Shown here: piece by piece, positions 1-6,033 of the stretch
Numbering within the stretch: position 1 is the stretch's first letter
Layout of the letters: the number at the start of each line of letters is the position of its first letter
Assembly (NCBI GenBank): GCA_018897225.1
Contig: JAHILC010000246.1
Coordinates: forward strand, 1 to 6,033
From: Actinomycetota bacterium
GTDB taxonomy: Bacteria > Actinomycetota > Humimicrobiia > Humimicrobiales > Humimicrobiaceae
Length of the DNA: 6,033 nt
Direction of reading: 5' to 3'
Program-made: the position numbers and the translations under genes
The notes under the pieces: generated by a model
Databases searched by the model: none
What the model saw: the letters and a program-made list of their open reading frames with translations, nothing else
Told to the model about the DNA's origin: nothing

Positions 1-132
1 ATATAAAAAAAATGAGGTTGCATCTTCATATATTTTTACTGGCCTGAAAGTGAACCTAAAAAATATTTTTAAATAAAGACTATCAATAATTACAAATTTG
101 AGTTTCATGCAACTTTATAAATTTATAACAAT

Positions 133-161
133 TTGCTTTTTAAGATTCGATTTGTTATATT
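133..161 (+). promoter_or_regulatory. Possible promoter of the antitoxin-PIN-ligA-CPBP unit
   Basis: TTGCTT (133-138) and TATATT (156-161) are separated by 17 bp. The -10 matches TATAAT at 5 of 6 positions, but the -35 matches TTGACA at only 3 of 6. A start point near 168 would fall inside the inverted repeat at 165-189, which suits repression by the encoded antitoxin. TAAAAT at 169-174 is an alternative -10 but has no good -35. Such matches are common by chance in DNA this AT-rich, so this is tentative. Confidence 0.3.
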
Positions 162-164
162 TTT

Positions 165-189
165 GTATTAAAATGAATAAATTTAATAC
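165..189. repeat. Inverted repeat next to the antitoxin ribosome-binding site; candidate operator
   Basis: The arms GTATTAAA (165-172) and TTTAATAC (182-189) are perfect 8-bp inverted copies around a 9-nt spacer. The right arm ends exactly where the GGAGG ribosome-binding site (190-194) starts. Ribbon-helix-helix antitoxins usually repress their own operon by binding inverted repeats here, so an autoregulatory operator is the favoured reading. As RNA, the stem could extend by two U-G pairs into the GG of the ribosome-binding site and affect translation. Both roles are inferred from position only. Confidence 0.4.
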
Positions 190-200
190 GGAGGTATAAA

Positions 201-503
201 ATGCCAGTTACAATAACTACAAGAGTTAATGATAATCTTGCAAGATTAATAGATGAAATAGCGCAAAAGGAAGGAATGGATAGATCTACGGTCCTGAGAA
301 GATTTCTTGAACAGTCTGCAAAGGATTGGCTTATAAAAAAATCTTTAGAAGAATATCAGGAAGGGAAATTAACGCTAAGACAGGTTGCAAAAATTTCCAG
401 GTTGTCCCTTTGGGAAGTAATAGAAGAATCCAAAAAGAGAAAAACTTACTTCCCCTATACTATTGAGGATTTAAGGGATGATTTGAAGGCAGCAAATGAG
501 TAA
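201..503 (+). CDS. Ribbon-helix-helix/UPF0175 family antitoxin-like protein
   Basis: This 100-residue protein is the presumed antitoxin of the pair with the next gene. Residues 1-45 look like a ribbon-helix-helix DNA-binding domain: a short basic/polar strand (VTITTRVND), then helix, turn at GMDRS and second helix. Residues 50-100 match the UPF0175 pattern: GKLTLRQVAKISRLSLWEVIEE, a small helix-turn-helix-like segment, followed by an acidic tail (TIEDLRDDL). UPF0175 proteins are often encoded just before DUF3368 PIN proteins, as here, and are thought to neutralise the toxin and repress the operon. GGAGG at 190-194 lies 6 nt before the ATG and supports this start. The end overlaps the next gene by 8 nt, indicating translational coupling. 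The family call is fairly secure; the antitoxin role rests on context. Confidence 0.85.
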   Translation: MPVTITTRVNDNLARLIDEIAQKEGMDRSTVLRRFLEQSAKDWLIKKSLEEYQEGKLTLRQVAKISRLSLWEVIEESKKRKTYFPYTIEDLRDDLKAANE

Positions 504-996
504 AATAGTGTCCAATGCAACCCCACTTATTTATCTTGCTAAAATTAAAAAATACAGTCTTTTAAAGTCTTTATTTGACAAAATTATTATTTCACAAGAA
601 GTAAAAATAGAAATAGTTGATGAAGGTAAAAAATTAAAACAACCAGATGCATTATTGATAGAAAGAGAGATAGGAGACGGTTTTATTGAAGTAATGAAAG
701 TTGAAAAACTGGTAGAAACAAGCCTCGAACTTGAACTTGGAGAATTATCAACTTTATCGCTGGCTAAGAAATTAAAAATAGATGAAGTATTAATTGATGA
801 AACGTTAGGCCGTTCTGCTGCCAGAATAATAGGACTTGTTCCAAAAGGTACCTTATATGTTCTTTTAAAAAATTTAAAGTTAAAAGAGATTACCTTTGAT
901 GACTTTTTAAACATCTTAAACGAACTTATAGAATCTGGTTTTAGACTAAAAGAAGAAATTTATATAAAGGTTATAGAAGAAGCTAAGAAGATTTAG
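496..996 (+). CDS. DUF3368 PIN-domain protein, probable toxin nuclease
   Basis: This 166-residue protein fits the DUF3368 branch of PIN-domain ribonucleases, presumed toxins that cut RNA using metal ions held by acidic residues. The N-terminal signature VSNATPLIYLAKI (5-17) is typical. Further family marks are LGELSTLSLA (G82, E83), VLIDETLGRSAAR (D101, E102, R106) and GTLYVLLK (118-125). Residue 7 is Asn where canonical PIN domains have the first catalytic Asp; to my knowledge this Ser-Asn variant recurs in DUF3368 proteins, so it need not mean loss of activity. GAAGG (485-489) gives a ribosome-binding site 6 nt before the ATG, inside the antitoxin gene. The TAG stop (994-996) directly abuts the ligA ATG in the same frame. 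No signal peptide or membrane segment is visible, so it is cytoplasmic. Confidence 0.85.
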   Translation: MSKIVSNATPLIYLAKIKKYSLLKSLFDKIIISQEVKIEIVDEGKKLKQPDALLIEREIGDGFIEVMKVEKLVETSLELELGELSTLSLAKKLKIDEVLIDETLGRSAARIIGLVPKGTLYVLLKNLKLKEITFDDFLNILNELIESGFRLKEEIYIKVIEEAKKI

Positions 997-3069
<2,073 letters not shown>

Positions 3070-3086
3070 TACAGGTCTAAATTGAT

Positions 3087-3965
3087 ATGGGTCTATTTAA
3101 AAGAAACAGGCGGAATTTATCCTCTCCACAACATAGTAAATCCGGTAAATACGGCAAATCCGAGGGCGGCGGCAGTTACGGCAGGCAAAATAATGACAAA
3201 GCACAGGACCCACATGACACACGGGATGAGCAGCAAGAACCTAATATCAGGTGGAGTTCACTTGACAGCCTGATTTCAATAATCTTCTTAATCGCAATTC
3301 TTGTTGGAATTTATTTTGGCAGCCAAAAACTTCTCAGTATGTTGAATGAAAAGCAGCTTATCAACCTCAATATTTCAAATATAGGCAATTTAAGCTTTTC
3401 CATTTTTTATGCTGTACAAACCCTTCTGATGCTTGGCGTTGTCTGGTTTTTTGCAATTTACTGGCGCGGCGCGTCAATAAAGGATCTCGGTTTTAGATAT
3501 TACAGCATATTAAAGACAATATGGTATACATTTATTTCACTGCTTTTTATCTTTTTCATAAGCTTTCTTTATATTCTTGCTTTGAGATCAATTTTTGGAA
3601 TTGAAGCGCCTCCCAGCAAAATAGATGAGCTTGTTGCCAACAGGAATATTTCAAGCAATATATTGATTATCGTTACTGCAGTGGTAGCGCCTTTTTGTGA
3701 AGAAATCTATTTCAGGGGATTTCTATATCCTGCTTTTAGAAAGAGTTTCGGTGTGCTGGTTGCGTTATTTCTATCCTCTTTTTTATTTTCTTTGGCGCAT
3801 CTTGAGCTATACAGCTTTATACCAATCATGGTAATTGGCTGGCTGCTGGCTTATATATATGAAAAAACAAAATCCATTTTTACCGTGATTTTTCTGCATT
3901 CCGTCTACAACCTCCTACTTATTTCAATACTTCTAGGCAAGATTAATTTTTTAAAGTTGTATTAA
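3087..3965 (+). CDS. CPBP-family intramembrane metalloprotease (Abi/CAAX protease-like)
   Basis: This 292-residue membrane protein carries the three CPBP/Rce1-like motifs: EExxxR (E205, E206, R210), FxxxH (F234, H238) and HxxxN (H271, N275). In this family Glu and His residues line a metal-dependent active site within the membrane. Members include CAAX-type proteases and bacterial proteins linked to bacteriocin immunity, so the substrate cannot be told. About six or seven hydrophobic helices lie between residues 61 and 285. The first ~58 residues are hydrophilic, rich in Gly, Ser, Asn, Gln and Lys, and probably disordered and cytosolic. The start lies 17 nt after ligA with only a weak AGG upstream, so cotranscription and coupling are likely. 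Later in-frame Met codons would remove the first membrane helix, so this start is preferred. Its 3' end overlaps a small opposing ORF by 15 nt. Confidence 0.88.
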   Translation: MGLFKRNRRNLSSPQHSKSGKYGKSEGGGSYGRQNNDKAQDPHDTRDEQQEPNIRWSSLDSLISIIFLIAILVGIYFGSQKLLSMLNEKQLINLNISNIGNLSFSIFYAVQTLLMLGVVWFFAIYWRGASIKDLGFRYYSILKTIWYTFISLLFIFFISFLYILALRSIFGIEAPPSKIDELVANRNISSNILIIVTAVVAPFCEEIYFRGFLYPAFRKSFGVLVALFLSSFLFSLAHLELYSFIPIMVIGWLLAYIYEKTKSIFTVIFLHSVYNLLLISILLGKINFLKLY

Positions 3966-4055
3966 TAATTTATCTATGAAAATCCCTGTCACATAATGTT
4001 TTCTTAATGTATAGAATTTTATCTCTTGTGCTAAATCAATGAACTCTTTTTTCAT
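3951..4055 (-). CDS. Possible 34-residue ORF downstream of the nucleotidyltransferase; may be a remnant
   Basis: On the minus strand the stop of the nucleotidyltransferase gene overlaps a new start in ATGA (4055-4052), a usual sign of a translationally coupled second gene. The frame encodes 34 residues beginning MKKEFIDLAQEIKFYTLRKH and ends in TAA at 3953-3951, inside the last codons of the opposing CPBP gene. MNT nucleotidyltransferases normally have a HEPN-domain partner of 100 or more residues here. I cannot recognise HEPN motifs (such as RxxxxH) in this short peptide. It may be the stub of a partner truncated by rearrangement, a real small protein, or chance. No family can be assigned. 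Confidence 0.25.
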   Translation of the reverse strand: MKKEFIDLAQEIKFYTLRKHYVTGIFIDKLLIQL

Positions 4056-4405
4056 ATGGCAATACCCTCTCTATCTATATTCCAATGTAGGGGCATAGCA
4101 TTGGCTAAAGGCGTATCCCAGAAATCTTTGTTTTCTATTATTTCTCCAAACACTACATTATATTTCAGTTCTATTTCATATGAGATATGGAATATCTCTT
4201 CCTCTATCTTGGTATCAACCTTTGATTCAACCAGTATTAATAGGTCGATATCTGATTCTTTATCAGAATCTCCCCTTGCCTTCGAACCATATAATACGAT
4301 CCTAGCATCAGGAAATCTTTCAAGTATTTTTTCTTTTAATTCCTTTAGAGCTTCTTTTTCATTTTTTCTTAGCTCTGTTTTTATAAATGTCTTTTGTGTA
4401 GACAT
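4052..4405 (-). CDS. MNT-type minimal nucleotidyltransferase (MntA-like)
   Basis: This 117-residue protein is a minimal nucleotidyltransferase of the DNA polymerase beta superfamily. It has an exact GSX10DXD motif: G40 and S41 in LYGSKARGD, with D52 and D54 in SDIDLLIL, the metal-binding pair. The third carboxylate common in this fold is not obvious; E88 in VVFGEII is the nearest candidate. The C-terminus (PLANAMPLHWNIDREGIAI) matches the usual end of this subfamily. Relatives act as antitoxins that AMPylate a HEPN ribonuclease encoded alongside. No such partner is seen here: the downstream space holds only a 34-codon ORF. ATG at 4405 is chosen because GGATGAGG (4420-4413) ends 7 nt upstream; a TTG two codons earlier sits only 1 nt from it. 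The gene is convergent with the ligA-CPBP unit. Confidence 0.88.
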   Translation of the reverse strand: MSTQKTFIKTELRKNEKEALKELKEKILERFPDARIVLYGSKARGDSDKESDIDLLILVESKVDTKIEEEIFHISYEIELKYNVVFGEIIENKDFWDTPLANAMPLHWNIDREGIAI

Positions 4406-4455
4406 TTTCAAACCTCATCCTGGTTATATTTTTATTATTTTTAATTCTATCATAA

Positions 4456-4485
4456 TTTATAAGAACTTGCTGGATCACTAAGCAA
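4456..4485 (-). promoter_or_regulatory. Possible promoter of the nucleotidyltransferase gene
   Basis: Read on the minus strand, TTGCTT (4485-4480) and TATAAA (4461-4456) are separated by 18 bp, about 50 nt upstream of the chosen ATG. The -10 matches 5 of 6 consensus bases and the -35 only 3 of 6. The same TTGCTT hexamer is the -35 candidate of the antitoxin operon. The call is weak given the AT-rich background. Confidence 0.25.
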
Positions 4486-4595
4486 TCAGCTCTGAAGAAC
4501 GACTTTTTTAATTTTAGCACAAAATCGGTAAATTATTGGAAATTTTCATTGGCTAGGATTTTGGGGAAAAAAATCAATTAATGTAAATGTTTTTA

Positions 4596-4624
4596 TTGAC
4601 AGAAAAACGTTTTTCTGTTATATG
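4596..4624 (+). promoter_or_regulatory. Sigma-70-like promoter upstream of the methyltransferase gene
   Basis: A perfect consensus -35, TTGACA (4596-4601), is followed after exactly 17 bp by TATATG (4619-4624), which matches TATAAT at 4 of 6 positions. The predicted start near 4631 leaves an untranslated leader of about 240 nt before the methyltransferase ATG. The spacer consists of the palindrome at 4599-4618 minus its first three bases, the layout expected of a repressor-controlled promoter. Activity and target gene are inferred; the next plus-strand gene is the methyltransferase. Confidence 0.5.
4599..4618. repeat. Perfect 20-bp palindrome, candidate operator
   Basis: ACAGAAAAAC is followed immediately by its reverse complement GTTTTTCTGT, with no spacer and no mismatch. 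It overlaps the last three bases of the -35 and fills the spacer up to the -10 of the predicted promoter. A two-fold symmetric site here would let a dimeric repressor block RNA polymerase. With no central loop it is better suited to a DNA site than an RNA hairpin, and no T-run follows, so it is unlikely to be a terminator. The cognate regulator is not encoded recognisably in this window. Confidence 0.65.
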
Positions 4625-4860
4625 TTTATTTGGATTATAAAAAGCAGTTCTAATACATAGTTAATAAATACACACAATGATAAAAAGTTACAGAGTTTAT
4701 TTTATATTATTTAATTCTTAAGCAGTTAATGAAAAGATCGATAAAAAAATCTCAAAGGTTATCATTTTGCTGATAATATAAATTTGATTATTGATATTTT
4801 GTCCAGTTAAAATGACAATAAAATTAGAAATAATAAGAACATTGAGTTATAAATTAAAGA

Positions 4861-4866
4861 AAGGAG
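4861..4866 (+). promoter_or_regulatory. Ribosome-binding site that decides the methyltransferase start
   Basis: AAGGAG at 4861-4866 lies 7 nt before ATG 4874. An in-frame GTG at 4868 would be only 1 nt away, too close to be used, so the protein starts at 4874. Confidence 0.75.
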
Positions 4867-4873
4867 TGTGCGT

Positions 4874-5983
4874 ATGAGTATAAATACTAAAACAATTGAT
4901 TCGTATCCAGGGGAGCCAGATATAAAGAGGTTAATTGCGGCTTTTAGAAGGCAGCCTGTGGACAGAGTTCCAAATTTTGAAGTCTTATATGAAGACCAGC
5001 ATGTTGAAAAATTTCTGGGCAGACCTGCTGGCAATACGTTAGCTTATGGGGGAGACCCTGCTAAAGGAATTGTTGACCCTGATATTGTTAGGCCAATGTT
5101 TCCTGATGATTTTATAGATTTATGCAATATTATTGGTCAGGATGCTATGGTTTTTGATGCAGGAATTTGGACACCTTTTAAAAGAAAAGACGAAACCGGA
5201 AAGCTTGTAGCAGTTGCCGATAGATCAGTTAAAACAAGAAAGGATTTTGAATCCCTGACGCTTGATTCAGATAGGCAGATAAATGATGCAGTAAAATATT
5301 TAAAAGAATATAAAGATACCCTTAAGAAAAGAAATTCAAAAATAGGAGTAGGCTGTCATTATGGATGTATAGCCATGACTCCCTATGAGTTTATGGTTGG
5401 AATGAATGATTTTATGATGATGGTATATGAGGACAGAGGCCTTGTTGAAGATATACTGGAAGTATCGACACAGCATTTTGTAAAACTGACCAAAGCTATA
5501 GTTGAAGCAGGTGCAGATTTTATATGGCCTGCAGATGATGTAGCATTTAAAACGGGACTTTTTATACCACCTAAGATTATGAAAGAAATATGGGTTCCAA
5601 GAATGGCAAGAATTATGGAACCTGCAGTGAATGCTAATGTCCCGGTTATATTCCATTCCGATGGCAGGATCGACGATATTGTTGAAGACTTGATTGATAT
5701 GGGACTCAGTTGTCTGAATCCCCTCGATCCCTATAGTATTGATTACCGCGAATATAAAAAAAGATACGGGAGCAGGCTTTGTTTATCTGGAAATATGGAT
5801 ATCGAATTTCCATTAGCCAAAGGAACACCTGAGGATGTCGATAGGGATGTAAAGGAACATATGGAGATATTAAAACCAGGATATGGTTACGTTGCTACAT
5901 GCTCACACTCAATAGTAAATTATATTCCTCATGAGAATGTGATCGCATATTTAAATGCAATACATAAGTATGGGATTTATTAA
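4874..5983 (+). CDS. Uroporphyrinogen decarboxylase (UroD)/MtaA-like methyltransferase
   Basis: This complete 369-residue soluble protein belongs to the UroD superfamily, a TIM-barrel fold. Its motifs point to the methyltransferase side (MtaA/CmuA-like, methyl transfer between corrinoid protein and thiol or substrate) rather than haem-pathway UroD. Near the C-terminus are VIFHSDGRIDDIVEDL (H261, D263), GLSCLNPLDP (277-286), LCLSGNMD (302-309) and ATCSHSI (C343). MtaA-type enzymes bind zinc through His-x-Cys and a later Cys; here the middle ligand would be Asp, giving H-x-D...C. DFIWPADDVAFKTG (215-228) is another conserved barrel strand region. No corrinoid protein or activase gene lies in the window, so the substrate is unknown. 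Expression may run from the palindrome-containing promoter at 4596-4624. Superfamily membership is confident; the methyltransferase role is probable. Confidence 0.88.
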   Translation: MSINTKTIDSYPGEPDIKRLIAAFRRQPVDRVPNFEVLYEDQHVEKFLGRPAGNTLAYGGDPAKGIVDPDIVRPMFPDDFIDLCNIIGQDAMVFDAGIWTPFKRKDETGKLVAVADRSVKTRKDFESLTLDSDRQINDAVKYLKEYKDTLKKRNSKIGVGCHYGCIAMTPYEFMVGMNDFMMMVYEDRGLVEDILEVSTQHFVKLTKAIVEAGADFIWPADDVAFKTGLFIPPKIMKEIWVPRMARIMEPAVNANVPVIFHSDGRIDDIVEDLIDMGLSCLNPLDPYSIDYREYKKRYGSRLCLSGNMDIEFPLAKGTPEDVDRDVKEHMEILKPGYGYVATCSHSIVNYIPHENVIAYLNAIHKYGIY

Positions 5984-5991
5984 TACGGTGT

Positions 5992-6032
5992 TTATTAAAA
6001 TTCAGTATAATAAATTTTAATAATAATTTTTT
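5992..6032 (+). terminator. Terminator-like A/U hairpin after the methyltransferase gene
   Basis: TTATTAAAATT (5992-6002) and AATTTTAATAA (6013-6023) are perfect 11-bp inverted arms with a 10-nt loop, followed by six Ts (6027-6032). Position, 8 nt after the stop codon, and the T-run fit an intrinsic terminator. The stem has no G-C pair, so it would be weak, and such repeats also arise by chance in DNA this AT-rich. Confidence 0.4.
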
Positions 6033-6033
6033 A

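Larger units (their letters stand above)
4412..4873. other. Gene-free AT-rich intergenic region with divergent signals
   Basis: About 460 bp separate the divergently oriented nucleotidyltransferase and methyltransferase genes. I see no convincing gene: the short ORFs of 14-17 codons (for example 4587-4640 and 4677-4721) lack a ribosome-binding site. The region holds a possible minus-strand promoter, a strong plus-strand promoter with a 20-bp palindrome, and a small inverted repeat TTATCA/TGATAA (4759-4764 and 4771-4776, 6-nt loop). A second weak plus-strand pair, TTGATT (4784-4789) and TAAAAT (4808-4813) with an 18-bp spacer, could start a shorter transcript. No known riboswitch consensus is recognisable. 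Confidence 0.6.

Noticed and set aside
17..113. Distant inverted repeat GTTGCAT (17-23) and ATGCAAC (107-113)
   Set aside because: Seven-base arms 83 nt apart are expected by chance and link to no other signal.
115..128. Palindrome TTATAAATTTATAA upstream of the antitoxin operon
   Set aside because: It is made only of A and T in very AT-rich DNA, so its significance is low; the repeat at 165-189 is better placed.
531..914. 127-codon minus-strand ORF opposite the PIN gene
   Set aside because: It is antisense to a recognised DUF3368 gene, and its Ser/Phe-rich product resembles no family.
3082..3273. 63-codon plus-strand ORF overlapping the start of the CPBP gene
   Set aside because: It starts at a TTG without a ribosome-binding site and lies in another frame of a gene with clear family motifs.
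4056..4481. 141-codon plus-strand ORF opposite the nucleotidyltransferase
   Set aside because: It is antisense to a gene with an intact GSX10DXD motif; its serine-rich translation is typical of a shadow frame.
4599..4618. Palindrome read as an intrinsic terminator
   Set aside because: It has no loop, no T-run follows, and it coincides with promoter hexamers.
4587..4640. 17-codon ORF across the palindrome, and a 14-codon ORF at 4677-4721, as leader peptides
   Set aside because: Neither has a ribosome-binding site, and the first overlaps the predicted promoter itself.

Overview
This window comes from an AT-rich bacterial chromosome. NAD+-dependent DNA ligase marks it as bacterial, the ribosome-binding sites are strong GGAGG types, and intergenic DNA is almost pure A/T. 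A uroporphyrinogen-decarboxylase-family methyltransferase suggests an anaerobe that uses corrinoid-dependent C1 metabolism, such as a clostridial, Desulfitobacterium-like or uncultured subsurface lineage. That placement is an inference; no rRNA or other taxonomic marker is present.

Left block (about 130-3965, + strand) reads as one transcription unit of four tightly packed genes. A ribbon-helix-helix/UPF0175 antitoxin-like protein overlaps by 8 nt a DUF3368 PIN-domain protein, the presumed toxin. The PIN gene's TAG stop is followed with no gap, and in the same frame, by the ATG of ligA. After 17 nt comes a CPBP-family membrane protease. An 8-bp inverted repeat just before the first ribosome-binding site is a candidate autoregulatory operator. 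No clear promoter was seen between the PIN gene and ligA, so the replication/repair ligase may be expressed with a toxin-antitoxin pair.

Middle block (about 3950-4485, - strand) converges on the left block. It holds a small MNT-type nucleotidyltransferase with an intact GSX10DXD motif. Its usual HEPN partner is not present: an ATGA overlap opens only a 34-codon ORF that stops inside the end of the CPBP gene.

Right block (about 4412-6033) starts with about 460 bp of gene-free, very AT-rich DNA. It contains a consensus-like promoter whose -35/-10 spacer is filled by a perfect 20-bp palindrome. About 240 nt further on is a complete 369-codon UroD/MtaA-like methyltransferase with a candidate H-x-D...C metal site, followed by an A/U-stem terminator-like hairpin.

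No tRNA, rRNA, CRISPR array, insertion sequence or clearly new multi-gene system was found. The most notable points are the toxin-antitoxin/ligA junction, the orphan nucleotidyltransferase and the palindrome-embedded promoter.
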